This document shows, one piece after another, positions 34,987-45,041 of a stretch of DNA of 64,000 bases; the stretch's first letter is position 1; every line of letters starts with the position of its first letter. This DNA is from Paenimyroides baculatum (GTDB taxonomy: Bacteria > Bacteroidota > Bacteroidia > Flavobacteriales > Flavobacteriaceae): contig NZ_VWSG01000012.1 of NCBI RefSeq assembly GCF_008629655.1, forward strand, positions 1 to 64,000, written 5' to 3'. The notes below the pieces were generated by a model. It was not told the origin of the DNA. It saw only the letters and a list, made by a program, of their open reading frames with translations, and searched no databases. The position numbers and the translations under genes were made by a program.

Positions 34987-35943
34987 TTATTGTTTTACTG
35001 GTTCTGCATAAGGCTGTGCTTTTTTACCGAAAACCGAAATATTTATGTAACGGCGTGGGTTTAGTTTAACGTCTTCTAACAAATTGTTTAATTCTTTTGT
35101 TGCTGATTCTAAGTTATTGTACAGCTGCTCTTCTTTCATTAACTTACCTATGTTTCCTTTGCCGCTGTTTGCATCGCTCATCATTTTATCAAGGCTTGAT
35201 GCTGCACTATCGAATTTATTTAAGATATCCTGTAATTTCTGTAATTGAATCTTATCTAAATCGTTAGAAAAAGCCGAAAGGTTTTTAGATGTGGTGTTGA
35301 AATCTGAAACAATGTTGTTTATTTTAGATTCGTTGCTCGATACAATTCTATCAAACTTACCGGTAATAGCGTTTGCGTTTGTCATTGTAGCATTCAATTG
35401 TGCCAAAGCATCCTGAAGATTCTTTTGTGCAGCTGGATCTAACGTTTTGTTGATCGTTTGTACCAAAATGTTTACGTTGTAAAGAACAGAATCAAGCTTT
35501 TTTGCGATAGGATCTACTCTTTGACCTAAATCATCAATTAAACCTGCAAGTTGTCCAGACTGTAAATAATCGCCGCTTTTTGCCAAGGTAGGATCGTCAT
35601 AATTAATTTGAAGTGCAATTTGTTTCCCTCCAATTAAATCGGGTGAATAAATTACGGCTTTAGATGAGATCGGAATATCAACTTTATCTGTCATAACTAA
35701 TTCTACCAGCAGTTTGCCTTGCCCTTTTAACGAAATATGATGTACCTTACCTACTACCATTCCGTTTATTGTTACAGATGATGCGGTTGAAAGACCTTCT
35801 ACATTTTCGTATTCCACAAAAAATGTTCTTGAACTGCTAAAGATGTTTTTACCGTTTAAAAAGGTATATCCCCAAATTAACATTCCTATAGATAATAACA
35901 CTAGTACAGCGGTTTTTACCTCTTTTGATATAGCTATTTTCAA
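34987..35943 (-). CDS. MlaD/MCE family lipid-transport protein
   Basis: A 318-residue protein anchored by one N-terminal helix (about residues 10-28). An MCE domain follows (about 38-115, FFVEYENVEGLSTASSVTINGMVVGKV), then a long helical, coiled-coil-rich tail. Such proteins form periplasmic lipid tunnels linked to Mla-type ABC transporters. No permease or ATPase gene is adjacent. It is 17 bases downstream of the amidase gene and shares its operon. Confidence 0.88.
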   Translation of the reverse strand: MKIAISKEVKTAVLVLLSIGMLIWGYTFLNGKNIFSSSRTFFVEYENVEGLSTASSVTINGMVVGKVHHISLKGQGKLLVELVMTDKVDIPISSKAVIYSPDLIGGKQIALQINYDDPTLAKSGDYLQSGQLAGLIDDLGQRVDPIAKKLDSVLYNVNILVQTINKTLDPAAQKNLQDALAQLNATMTNANAITGKFDRIVSSNESKINNIVSDFNTTSKNLSAFSNDLDKIQLQKLQDILNKFDSAASSLDKMMSDANSGKGNIGKLMKEEQLYNNLESATKELNNLLEDVKLNPRRYINISVFGKKAQPYAEPVKQ

Positions 35944-35960
35944 TTTTCTTCTTTTTTTAG

Positions 35961-37127
35961 TTACTTGTTAATTGCTTCTTTAATGCTTACTTTTTTACCG
36001 TTTTTATAGGCAACCAAAAACGCAGAATTGTATCCTTTGTTTTTAGCGACTTCTAAAGCCTTACGAGCATGATCGTAATCGGTAGTTTCATTATAAAAAT
36101 ACTTAAACATATTGCCTTCTTTAGTCACAGAAATATTGTTTAAACCGTTGAAGTTACTTGGCGTTAAGGCAACATCTTTACTACTGGCAGAAATTTGAAC
36201 TTTAAAAGAAACACCGGTTTTTGTAACTGTTGCAGGTTTAGATGCATCTACAGATGATGTTTGTGCAGGCTCTACTACTTTTTGTTTAACAGTATCAACT
36301 TTTTTAGGTTCTTCTTCTCTTACAGGAGTTTCTCTAGGTTTCTGGGTTGAAATATTTTCGCTTGCAGAATGATACTGCTTTTTATAATCGATGATTGCGT
36401 TGGCAATACCGCGAGCCAACTCGTTCTTACCTTCTTCGCTATTAAGGTATGCGCCTTCTTCACTGTTCGATAAAAATCCTAATTCAACCAAAACACTTGG
36501 CATGAATGCAGTGTATAAAACTACGAAAGGCGCCTGTTTAACCCCACGGTTTTTTCTTTCGGCATCGTTCGTAAAACGGGTTTGAACTTTTGATGCCAGT
36601 TCAATACTTTGCGTTACAAATTGTTCCTGTATTAAGGTCAATCCAATTAATGATTCAGGTTTGCTTGGATCGTATCCAGAATAAGATGTTTCATAATTAT
36701 CCTCTAAAGTAATAACGGCATTCTCTTTTTTAGCAATTTCTAAATTCGATGCGTTTTTACTTGTACCCATTATAAAGGTTTCGGTTCCTGTAGCGCTTGG
36801 TGCGTTAGAAGCTGCGTTTGCGTGAATTGAAACAAAAATATCTGCTTTTTCACGATTGGCAATTTCGGTACGCTCTCTCAACTCTAAAAAAACATCAGAT
36901 TTACGAGTATAGATAACACTTATTCCTTTATCTCTTTTCAACAAGTCGCCTACTTTTTCGGCAACATCTAAAACAATTTTCTTTTCTACATAATTTCCGC
37001 GCACAGCACCAAAATCTTTACCTCCGTGTCCGGGATCTAAAACCACTTTGAAATTCTGGGCATAAACCGTTGATCCAACACACATTAAAAAGGCACCGAC
37101 AACAACTTTAAAGTTATCTATAAACAT
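35961..37127 (-). CDS. N-acetylmuramoyl-L-alanine amidase (Amidase_3) with SPOR domain
   Basis: A 388-residue exported zinc amidase that cuts peptide stems from peptidoglycan. The signal peptide ends TVYAQ (residue 24). The catalytic domain (about 27-250) has LDPGHGGKDFGA (zinc His), VSIHANAA (zinc His) and VLVELGFLSN (catalytic Glu). A C-terminal SPOR-type domain (about 305-385, FKVQISASSKD) should bind denuded glycan strands. It heads the operon running through the MCE and Fe-S genes. A broken second copy lacking the SPOR part lies upstream. Confidence 0.92.
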   Translation of the reverse strand: MFIDNFKVVVGAFLMCVGSTVYAQNFKVVLDPGHGGKDFGAVRGNYVEKKIVLDVAEKVGDLLKRDKGISVIYTRKSDVFLELRERTEIANREKADIFVSIHANAASNAPSATGTETFIMGTSKNASNLEIAKKENAVITLEDNYETSYSGYDPSKPESLIGLTLIQEQFVTQSIELASKVQTRFTNDAERKNRGVKQAPFVVLYTAFMPSVLVELGFLSNSEEGAYLNSEEGKNELARGIANAIIDYKKQYHSASENISTQKPRETPVREEEPKKVDTVKQKVVEPAQTSSVDASKPATVTKTGVSFKVQISASSKDVALTPSNFNGLNNISVTKEGNMFKYFYNETTDYDHARKALEVAKNKGYNSAFLVAYKNGKKVSIKEAINK

Positions 37128-37238
37128 AGCATATTTATATTTTCGTTTCTTATTATAAAGTCTAAATTAAAAAATAACGGTTAAGATTTCTGAATAAAAC
37201 AGAATCCCATTCCAATTTACAAAAATAGTATATAAAAC

Positions 37239-37298
37239 TTGCATACAAAAGTAATATATCTCGTTTTTAACTCGATTTTACCTACAACACGTTATTAA
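37239..37298 (+). pseudogene. Fossil of the lptD 5-prime end
   Basis: Starting with TTG, this frame reads (f)MHTKVIYLVFNSIL then a stop after about 19 codons. The real lptD starts (f)MHKKVIYIVFNLIL. The sequence between this fragment and the intact amidase also matches the sequence between the broken amidase and lptD, so the fragment is the far end of a tandem duplication. Confidence 0.8.
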
Positions 37299-37344
37299 GA
37301 ATTAAAACTAATAACCTAATTCCCCCCTAACAACATATCTTTTA

Positions 37345-38104
37345 TTAGTTTGAATTGCTTTTTTTATATTCTCTAATTGCTCTTGCAATTGCTTTCGCCA
37401 TCTCGTTTTTACCTTCTTCGGAATTAAGATACTCGCCTTCGTCTTTATTAGAAATAAAACCCAATTCTACTAATATACTCGGCATAAGTGCACTGTGCAA
37501 TACCCAAAACGGACCTTGCCTTACACCTCTGTCGTTTCGTAGAACATCGTCTTTAAATCGAACCTGAATTTTCGATGCCAGATCAATACTCTGCTTGATA
37601 AATTGTTCCTGCATCAAAGTCAATCCTATCAAAGATTCCGGACGGTTTGGATCGTATCCTTCATAATGTTTTTCATAATTATCTTCTAAAGTAATAACAG
37701 CATTCTCTCGTTTTGCGACATCTAAATTAGCTTCGTTTTTACTGATACCCATTATATAGGTTCTGCACCATAAGCAGCAGTGTTTTTGCCGCGTTTACGT
37801 GAATAGACACAAAAACATCGGCTTTTTCTCGGTTTGCTATTTTGGTACGTTCTTGAACTTCTATAAAAACATCTGTTTTGCGGGTAAAAATCACTTTAAT
37901 ATCTTTATCAAGCTTTAGTAGTTCGCCAACCTTTAAAGCAACATCTAAAACAATTTTCTTTTCTACATAATTTCCGCGCATGGCACCGGGATCTTTCCCT
38001 CCGTGACCGGGATCTAAAACTACTTTAAAATTTTGTGCATAAACCGTTGATCCAACACACATTAAAAAGGCAGCACAAGCAACTTTAACCTTATTTACAA
38101 ACAT
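37345..38104 (-). pseudogene. Frameshifted second N-acetylmuramoyl-L-alanine amidase, SPOR domain lost
   Basis: The N-terminal frame (MFVNKVKV to VSIHVNAAK) and the downstream frame (YIMGISKNEAN to AIREYKKSNSN) both match the neighbouring intact amidase, including the zinc motif LDPGHGGKD. Two single-base losses about 35 bases apart, both in A runs (AAAAAC to AAAAC, GAAACC to GAACC), break the frame between them. The rest is free of stops. The C-terminal SPOR region is absent because the duplication ends there. If the two indels were sequencing errors it would encode a 250-residue amidase. Confidence 0.8.
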
Positions 38105-38217
38105 GATTTATTTTATATTTTGGTTTCTTATTTAAAAGTCTAAAAGTAAAAAAAAATATTAGTAAGTTTGAAGTCTAAAAAACACACCTACCAATTTTAC
38201 AAAATAGCTTTAAAAAG

Positions 38218-40911
38218 TTGCATAAAAAAGTAATATATATCGTTTTTAATTTGATCTTGATTCCGGGCGCACTGTCAAAGGTTTCGGCACAAGAATTCCC
38301 TCATGTAAACAAGCGCTTAAATATTGAAAGTAAGAAAGATACACTTCCAAAAACACCTATTACGACTGCAACTTTAGATACCGTAAACCCTGTTAAAAAC
38401 GACAGTATTAAACCTAAACAAGGGCAAAAATTAGAAGCACCAATGTTTAGAACTGCCAAAGATTACGAAAAGCTAGATCAGAAAAATAAAAAGGTTACGT
38501 TGTACAATCAGGCAGTTTTTAAGTATCAGGATTACGAACTTACGGCAGGAATCATTATTTATGATTATGAAAAGGAAGAAGTTTATGCCGGCAGAATTAA
38601 AGATTCGTTAGGTAATTTAACACAGCATCCCGTTTTTAAACAAGGAACGCAAATCGTTGAACCAGATTCTATTCGTTTCAACACAAAAACAAAAAAAGCG
38701 ATTGTTTGGAACACCCGAACAAAATATCAGGATTTTAATGTTAAGGCTGCAAAAACCAAAAAAGTAAACGATTCGGTTTACTTTATGAAAGATGTAATTT
38801 TTACAACTGCAGAAGATATTGAGAATCCGGAATACTATTTCCGAACATCGAATGCTAAATTTGTTCCTAACAAAAAAATTGTAACCGGAGTTACCAATTT
38901 GGTTATCGAAGATGTACCAACACCTATTGGTTTGCCGTTTGCTTTTTTTCCTTTATCGCAAGGATCAGTTTCCGGTTTCATTATTCCATCATTTGGTGAT
39001 ACCAATTTACGCGGTTACTATTTACAGAACGGTGGTTATTATTTTGCGTTTAACGACATGGTTGATTTAACCTTATTGGGCGATGTTTACCAAAACGGAA
39101 GTAATGCTTTAAATGCGCAATCGCAATATCGTAAAAGATACAAATACAGCGGAAATCTTAATTTAAGATACGAAACATTAATTGACGGCGAGCGTGGTTT
39201 TGATAATTATCAGAAAGCTAAAATCTATAACATCCAGTGGAGTCATTCGCAAGATGCAAAGGCAAACCCAACATCACGTTTTTCTGCATCGGTTAACTTG
39301 GGTAGTAGTAACTATTTCCGTAACTCGTTAAACACGCAGAACATCGGATCAAACATGAATAACACCTTATCATCATCGATAAGTTATTCAAAAACAATAC
39401 AATCTGTTCCGCAGGTAAATTATACGGTTTCTGCAAATCATACCCAAAACACCAATACGCAGCAAATTACCATGTCTTTGCCAAATGTGCAGGCAAGTGT
39501 TGATCGTGTGTATCCTTTTGCTCCAAAAAACGGTTCTAAAAAAGGATTTATTCAAAATTTAAACCTACAATATAATTTAAGTGGTAGAAATCAAATTCAA
39601 ACCACAGATTCATTGTTCTTTAAATCGGCAATGTTTAATGAAATGGATGCCGGAATTCAACATACCATTCCATTAGCTACCAACTTTAAAGTATTAAAAT
39701 ACCTGTCGGTTACCATGACGGGAAGTTATAACGAAACTTGGGTTTTAAATACGTTTGACCGTTTTTACAGTAACGAAACCAATCAGGTTGAGACAGTAAG
39801 AAATAATGGTTTTGATAGTTACCGTACTTATAATTTTGGAGCAAATGTTGGAACTACCTTGTATGGAACATTTAATTTCAACAAAAACTCTAAAATTCAG
39901 GCAATTCGCCACGTAATTCGTCCGGCGGTTTCTTATAACTACACACCGAGTTTCAATCAATATTACGACACGTATGCTATTGATGCATTGGGAACTACCA
40001 TGGAAGAATATTCGCGTTTTCAGGGAACTTTGTTCGGCGAACCTAACAGAACTATGTCTAACATGGTAGGTTTATCGGTAGGAAATAATTTTGAAGCAAA
40101 AGTTCGTGACGATGAATCTGCAACGGGCGAACCTAAAAAAGTAATGCTTTTAAATTCACTGAATTTTGGTACATCGTACAATTTCACTGCCGATTCGTTA
40201 AAGCTGGCACCACTTAGAATGAGTGCTAACACCAATTTACTGAAAGATAAATTACAACTGAATTTTGGTACAACTTTAGATCCGCTGGCTATTGATAATG
40301 CTGGCAACAGAATTGATAAATTTAACATTGCAAACGGCGGAAGTTTGTTGCGCCTTACAAGTGCCAATATTACCGTAAATTATTCTTTAGCAAGTACCGA
40401 TCCTTTGTTTGGCGGAAGCCCTAATCCTGAAGACGAAGTAGATCAAAATGTACAAAACGGTGGTCGTGGAGATGATTTGTTCGGGCAATCGGTTGATTTA
40501 GCAGACAGACAAAAATCGATGTTTGATGATAAAAAACGTGAAAAAACAAAAACATCTTTTTACAATACTGAAATTCCTTGGGATTTAACCTTAGCATGGA
40601 GTTTAACCTACAACAATGCACGCCGTACATCAGAAATTACAAATAATTCGCTGATGGTTTCCGGAAATGTAACACTGTCACCGGGTTGGTTGGCCGGTTT
40701 TTCTACGGGATACGATTTTAAAAATAAAGGTATTACTTATACGCAATTGCGTTTTGAGCGTGATTTAAAATCATGGCGAATGGATTTTTCTTGGATTCCG
40801 AACGGATACTACAAACAGTGGAACTTTTTCATCGGAATTAAATCGTCGATCCTACAAGATATCAAATACGAAAAAAGAAATGCTGCCGAACGCCGTTTCA
40901 GAAACAGATAA
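38218..40911 (+). CDS. lptD: LPS-assembly outer-membrane protein LptD family
   Basis: An 897-residue outer-membrane protein expected to insert lipopolysaccharide into the outer leaflet. The signal peptide ends KVSAQ (about residue 25). The OstA/LptA-like periplasmic domain spans about 85-215 (VTLYNQAVFKYQDYELTAG, with conserved FFPLSQGSVSGFIIPSFG just after). The rest is a beta-barrel rich in alternating aromatic strands. It begins with TTG. The same TTG and following codons are kept in the fossil copy at 37239, which supports that start. Divergent from the amidase remnant. Confidence 0.88.
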   Translation: MHKKVIYIVFNLILIPGALSKVSAQEFPHVNKRLNIESKKDTLPKTPITTATLDTVNPVKNDSIKPKQGQKLEAPMFRTAKDYEKLDQKNKKVTLYNQAVFKYQDYELTAGIIIYDYEKEEVYAGRIKDSLGNLTQHPVFKQGTQIVEPDSIRFNTKTKKAIVWNTRTKYQDFNVKAAKTKKVNDSVYFMKDVIFTTAEDIENPEYYFRTSNAKFVPNKKIVTGVTNLVIEDVPTPIGLPFAFFPLSQGSVSGFIIPSFGDTNLRGYYLQNGGYYFAFNDMVDLTLLGDVYQNGSNALNAQSQYRKRYKYSGNLNLRYETLIDGERGFDNYQKAKIYNIQWSHSQDAKANPTSRFSASVNLGSSNYFRNSLNTQNIGSNMNNTLSSSISYSKTIQSVPQVNYTVSANHTQNTNTQQITMSLPNVQASVDRVYPFAPKNGSKKGFIQNLNLQYNLSGRNQIQTTDSLFFKSAMFNEMDAGIQHTIPLATNFKVLKYLSVTMTGSYNETWVLNTFDRFYSNETNQVETVRNNGFDSYRTYNFGANVGTTLYGTFNFNKNSKIQAIRHVIRPAVSYNYTPSFNQYYDTYAIDALGTTMEEYSRFQGTLFGEPNRTMSNMVGLSVGNNFEAKVRDDESATGEPKKVMLLNSLNFGTSYNFTADSLKLAPLRMSANTNLLKDKLQLNFGTTLDPLAIDNAGNRIDKFNIANGGSLLRLTSANITVNYSLASTDPLFGGSPNPEDEVDQNVQNGGRGDDLFGQSVDLADRQKSMFDDKKREKTKTSFYNTEIPWDLTLAWSLTYNNARRTSEITNNSLMVSGNVTLSPGWLAGFSTGYDFKNKGITYTQLRFERDLKSWRMDFSWIPNGYYKQWNFFIGIKSSILQDIKYEKRNAAERRFRNR

Positions 40912-40961
40912 TTTCATAACTTTAAGCTATTCGTTTTTAGTTCTAACTTAATATACATCAA

Positions 40962-41342
40962 ATGAAAAAAATAATCAACTCATCAAAAGCACCTGCTCCA
41001 ATTGGTCCGTACAATCATTCGGTTATGGTAGGCGATTTACTTTTTATATCGGGACAAATTCCTTTTAACCAAGCAACTGAAAATTTGGTAACAACGGGAA
41101 TTCAAGACGAGACCAAACAAGTAATGCAAAATCTTTACTATATTATTGAAGAAGCCGGACTGACTTTTGACCATGTTGTAAAAGCAACTATTTTTATTAG
41201 AAACATGGATCATTTCAGTATGATTAACGAAATATACGGAAGTTTCTTTTCTGCCGAAACAGCTCCAGCTCGTGAATGTGTTCAAGTTGAAAAACTACCA
41301 CGAAACGTAAATATTGAAATTTCTATGATTTTGCATAAATAA
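40962..41342 (+). CDS. RidA family enamine/imine deaminase
   Basis: A 126-residue YjgF/RidA/UK114 protein that hydrolyses reactive enamines such as 2-aminoacrylate. Typical motifs are KAPAPIGPYNHSV near the N-terminus, LLFISGQIPF, the conserved region ATIFIRNMDHF and the Arg in APARECVQVEKLPR with the terminal VNIEISMI. 50 bases downstream of lptD on the same strand, with a terminator after it. Confidence 0.92.
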   Translation: MKKIINSSKAPAPIGPYNHSVMVGDLLFISGQIPFNQATENLVTTGIQDETKQVMQNLYYIIEEAGLTFDHVVKATIFIRNMDHFSMINEIYGSFFSAETAPARECVQVEKLPRNVNIEISMILHK

Positions 41343-41374
41343 AAAAACGTCGAACTTAATGTTCGTCGTTTTTT
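41341..41374. terminator. Bidirectional terminator between ridA and kdsB
   Basis: AAAAAACGTCGAAC and GTTCGTCGTTTTTT pair with a T-T mismatch, starting at the ridA stop and reaching the kdsB stop. Confidence 0.8.
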
Positions 41375-42110
41375 ACTTCCAAAGCAATCGTGCTTTATCT
41401 AAATCTTCTTTAGTGTCAATACCTACCCCTGTGTGGTTTGTTAATACCATTTGTATAGTTCTGCCGTATTCTAAATAACGTAATTGTTCTAGTTTTTCAG
41501 TGGCTTCCAAACCTTTCATTTCCCATTTGGTAAAATCTAAAAGGGCATTTTTTCGGTAAGCATAAACGCCTATGTGCTGATAATACGGAACGTAACTTTT
41601 ACCATCTCGCGGAAAAGGAATAGCAGCTCGAGAAAAATACAATGCTTTTAAGTTTTGATCTACTACAACTTTTACGTTGTTCGGATTATTGATTGTTTCC
41701 AAATCATTAATTTCAAACATTAAAGATGCCAGATCGATTTTTTGTTCGATATCTTTCTTAAAAATACCGATTAAACTTTCCAGATTTTCTTTGTTTACAA
41801 AAGGCTCATCACCCTGAACATTTACTACAATATCACAATTTATATTTTCGATCACTTCTGCAATACGGTCGCTTCCGCTTTCATGAGAATCGCTGCTCAT
41901 TACCACATTTACGTTGTGCTGTTTTAGTAAATCGAAAATAATTGGGTGATCTGTTGCAACCAAAACCTCATCGAACAACTGCGTTGCAACTGTTGCCACA
42001 TATGTTTGAACTACAACGGGTTTTCCGCCTAAATCTTGAACCAATTTGGCAGGAAATCTTGTAGATGCATACCTTGCCGGAATTACTGCTATTATTTTTA
42101 AATTATTCAT
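41373..42110 (-). CDS. kdsB: 3-deoxy-manno-octulosonate cytidylyltransferase
   Basis: KdsB activates Kdo as CMP-Kdo for the lipid A inner core. The protein has 245 residues. [16 protein letters not shown] is the nucleotide-binding start, ATDHPIIFD and NVQGDEPFV are conserved metal and substrate motifs, and HIGVYAYRK lies near residue 187. Its start overlaps the end of the RecD-like helicase gene by eight bases, so it is translated from the same transcript. Confidence 0.95.
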   Translation of the reverse strand: MNNLKIIAVIPARYASTRFPAKLVQDLGGKPVVVQTYVATVATQLFDEVLVATDHPIIFDLLKQHNVNVVMSSDSHESGSDRIAEVIENINCDIVVNVQGDEPFVNKENLESLIGIFKKDIEQKIDLASLMFEINDLETINNPNNVKVVVDQNLKALYFSRAAIPFPRDGKSYVPYYQHIGVYAYRKNALLDFTKWEMKGLEATEKLEQLRYLEYGRTIQMVLTNHTGVGIDTKEDLDKARLLWK

Positions 42111-43527
42111 TGAAAAAATCGTCGTTAAATCCTATTAAATAAACTTTTTCTTTTGCTCGTGTTAGTGCTGTGTACAACCAACGCATATAATCTTTACTGA
42201 TACCGTCTGGCAAATAAGGCTGCTCTATAAAAACAGTATCCCATTGTCCACCCTGCGATTTATGACAGGTTACCGCATAAGCAAACTTAATCTGTAAGGC
42301 ATTAAAATATTCGTTATTCTTAACTTTTTGCATTCTGCGGAACGCCGTTATTTCGTCTTGATAGTCTAACAAAACTTCCTGATACAGTTTGTTAGATTGT
42401 TCGTACGTTAAACTTGCCGATTCGGAATGCAACGTATCCAACAAAACAATGGTATCAAACGCAGGCATATCGGGATAATCAATCATGCGGACTTTTACCG
42501 ATGCAAACCTGAAACCGTACAATTCATGATGTTTGTAAATCTGCATAACCTCCATAACATCGCCATTGGCAATAAAATCGGTTACTTTTGAATCTTTCAG
42601 CCAAAAATAATTATTTTTTACAACCATTATGTAATCGCCCGCACTAATTTCGCTTTCGTTGTCTAAAACTCGAGTTCTAATTTGCTGATTGTACTGATTG
42701 GCGCGTTTGTTAGATCGAACAATAAAAATAGTTTCTTCGGATCCTTTTTTTGAAAAAGCATCGGTAATGGCATCAAGCGTTTCGTATCCGTCTTGTAATC
42801 GAATAATATCTTTAAAAGGTTTTATATCAAACTCAAAATAATCGTAAAATTCTTGTTGTAGCTGCTCGCGTAATTCGGTTGCATTGTACAAAATTCCTGA
42901 ATCTTCTTCCTGACGCATTACTTCGGTCAATTCAATAAAATCGACTTTCATGTGATAATTCAATGCCAGTTTACTTTCGTTCAAAGCCGGGCTTTCGTTC
43001 ATTCCCACAGGTGGTAACTGCGCGGTATCGCCCACAATAATCAGTTTGCAATTTTGACCAGAATAGACGTAATACAGCAAATCATCTAGCAACGAACCGT
43101 GCGTATACATGGTGGCATCGGTCACATTATCTGAAATCATAGATGATTCATCGACAATAAAAATGGTATTTTTATGTTTGTTTGCCTGCATGGTAAACGC
43201 CATGCCCAGATTTTTATCTTTTTTAGGATAATAAATTTTTTTGTGAATGGTAAATGCCGGCTGTTTTGCGTAATTTGAAATGACTTTTGCAGCTCTACCT
43301 GTTGGTGCCAGCATTACGTACTTTTTATTTACATGCGGCAACTGATTTACCAAAACCGACAATAACGTGGTTTTACCGGTACCGGCATATCCTTTTAAAA
43401 CAAAAATTTCGTCTTGATTATCGTTTAAAACAAACTGCGAAATCTTTTTTAAAAAGGCATCTTGTTTTAAGGTAACATCAAACGGAAAGCTGTTTTTTAG
43501 CTGCAGATAAAATTCGGTAATCGTCAT
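42103..43527 (-). CDS. RecD-like ATP-dependent DNA helicase
   Basis: A 474-residue superfamily 1 helicase of the RecD/Pif1-like type found alone in Bacteroidota. Walker A is [12 protein letters not shown] (about residue 46), the DEAD-like box is [20 protein letters not shown] is motif III, and the C-terminal [12 protein letters not shown] and [11 protein letters not shown] are motifs V and VI. It lacks the N-terminal domain of RecBCD RecD, and no recB or recC is nearby, so its role is probably in a separate repair step. Confidence 0.88.
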   Translation of the reverse strand: MTITEFYLQLKNSFPFDVTLKQDAFLKKISQFVLNDNQDEIFVLKGYAGTGKTTLLSVLVNQLPHVNKKYVMLAPTGRAAKVISNYAKQPAFTIHKKIYYPKKDKNLGMAFTMQANKHKNTIFIVDESSMISDNVTDATMYTHGSLLDDLLYYVYSGQNCKLIIVGDTAQLPPVGMNESPALNESKLALNYHMKVDFIELTEVMRQEEDSGILYNATELREQLQQEFYDYFEFDIKPFKDIIRLQDGYETLDAITDAFSKKGSEETIFIVRSNKRANQYNQQIRTRVLDNESEISAGDYIMVVKNNYFWLKDSKVTDFIANGDVMEVMQIYKHHELYGFRFASVKVRMIDYPDMPAFDTIVLLDTLHSESASLTYEQSNKLYQEVLLDYQDEITAFRRMQKVKNNEYFNALQIKFAYAVTCHKSQGGQWDTVFIEQPYLPDGISKDYMRWLYTALTRAKEKVYLIGFNDDFFNE

Positions 43528-43578
43528 TTTTATAAAACGGGGTTTTCACAAAGATACTATTAATCAACAAAAAAATTG

Positions 43579-43586
43579 TACTTTTG
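43579..43586 (+). promoter_or_regulatory. Candidate -7 element of the DUF3822 gene
   Basis: TACTTTTG fits TAnnTTTG. It overlaps an upstream TTG that could be mistaken for a start, which argues that translation begins at the later ATG codons. Confidence 0.55.
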
Positions 43587-43601
43587 AACCTTATACATTT
43601 G

Positions 43602-44399
43602 ATGATTATGTTGAACGAATCGTTTCAAAAATTATACATACAGGTATCGTTACAAAATTTTAGTTACTGCGTTAAAAATCAGGTAAACAATCAGGTTATT
43701 CAGCTTAAATCGTTTGCTTTGGACCCTTACAAAACCATTGAACAGCAGTTAGATGTTTTTTTTGATAAGGAAGAAGCGTTGCAAGCAGGTTTTCAGGATG
43801 TTTTGGTTTTGCACGACAATAACTTAAACACGTTTGTGCCTACGGCTTTGTTCGATGAAACTTCGTTAGGAAGCTATTTGCAGTATAACACAAAGGTTTT
43901 CCCAACAGATTATTTCGATTTTGATTCGCTAACGCAACAACAAATGGAAAACATTTATGTGCCGTATGTTGCTTTTAACAATTACTTTTTAGATGTATTT
44001 GGCAGTTTTAATTTTCAGCACCTAAACACCAGTTTGGTTCATCATTTTACAGGAAAATCTGCCAATAACAATTCGGTTGAATTTTTTGTTCATGTTGACG
44101 AAAATCATTTTGAAATAGTATTGCTTCAAAACAAAAAACTGTTGCTTTTTAACAGTTACGAATATCAAACCAAAGAAGATTTTATCTACTATATTTTATT
44201 TGTATTTGAACAGTTACAGCTTAACACGCAAACTCAAATTGTAAAATTATACGGCAATATTACGCCCGAAAGCGATTTGTACCAGATTGTGTATAAATTT
44301 ATACGCAACGTAGAAGTTGCTAATTTACAAACCATTGCTCAAACACTTTCTGTAACCACCGAACAATTACAACAACATTACATTTTACTGCACGCATGA
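43602..44399 (+). CDS. DUF3822 family protein
   Basis: A protein of about 265 residues of the DUF3822 family, known almost only from Bacteroidota and of unknown function. Family structures suggest an actin/Hsp70-like fold, but I see no phosphate-binding motif by eye. Landmarks are LYIQVSLQNFSYCV and YVPYVAFNNYFLDVFG, with VEFFVHVDENHFEIVLLQNKKLLLFNSY at about residues 165-192. I chose the ATG just after the promoter's likely start site; a second ATG is two codons on. Its stop overlaps the rsmD start by four bases (ATGA). Confidence 0.8.
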   Translation: MIMLNESFQKLYIQVSLQNFSYCVKNQVNNQVIQLKSFALDPYKTIEQQLDVFFDKEEALQAGFQDVLVLHDNNLNTFVPTALFDETSLGSYLQYNTKVFPTDYFDFDSLTQQQMENIYVPYVAFNNYFLDVFGSFNFQHLNTSLVHHFTGKSANNNSVEFFVHVDENHFEIVLLQNKKLLLFNSYEYQTKEDFIYYILFVFEQLQLNTQTQIVKLYGNITPESDLYQIVYKFIRNVEVANLQTIAQTLSVTTEQLQQHYILLHA

Positions 44400-44998
44400 G
44401 AATAGTTTCCGGAAAATTTAAAGGTCGACGCATAACGGCTCCCAAAAATCTGCCCGTTCGTCCTACTACCGATTTAAGTAAAGAGGCACTTTTTAACATA
44501 TTAAACCACCAATTTTCGTTTCACGAATTAAAGGTTTTAGATTTATTTGCCGGAACGGGCAACATTAGTTACGAGTTTGCATCGCGCGGTGCCGAACCTA
44601 TTACCTGTGTTGATACCGATCTGGGCTGTGTGAATTTTATTAAGAAAACATCGCAGGAATTTGGAATGGATATTACCGCGATTAAAAGCGATGTTTACAA
44701 GTTTTTAGAACGCAGTAAAGTTAAATACGATATTATTTTTGCTGATCCGCCTTACGATTTTTCCCAAGAACAGTTTGATAAGATTTATCAGTTGATTTTT
44801 GAAAACGATTTACTGCAAGAAGACGGTTTGCTGATTATTGAACATTCTGCCGGACAAACAAAAATGGAACATTTGGAACATTTTAACAACAGTAGAAAAT
44901 ACGGTGGATCTGTTTTTTCGTTTTTTGAATACGAACAAGTAGAATCCGATGATGATGATCATTTTGACGACGATGAGTACGATAACGAAGAGGAATAG
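44396..44998 (+). CDS. rsmD: 16S rRNA (guanine-966 N2)-methyltransferase
   Basis: RsmD methylates G966 of 16S rRNA using SAM. The protein has 200 residues. It begins MRIVSGKFKGRRI, binds SAM through LDLFAGTGNISYE (about residue 50), and has the catalytic DPPY motif (about residue 121). The last 17 residues are an unusual acidic tail (ESDDDDHFDDDEYDNEEE-type composition) beyond the normal domain end. Coupled to DUF3822 through a 4-base overlap. Confidence 0.93.
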   Translation: MRIVSGKFKGRRITAPKNLPVRPTTDLSKEALFNILNHQFSFHELKVLDLFAGTGNISYEFASRGAEPITCVDTDLGCVNFIKKTSQEFGMDITAIKSDVYKFLERSKVKYDIIFADPPYDFSQEQFDKIYQLIFENDLLQEDGLLIIEHSAGQTKMEHLEHFNNSRKYGGSVFSFFEYEQVESDDDDHFDDDEYDNEEE

Positions 44999-45041
44999 AT
45001 TTCCTCTTTTTTTGTATATTTAATTCTGAAAAAATCCAATT

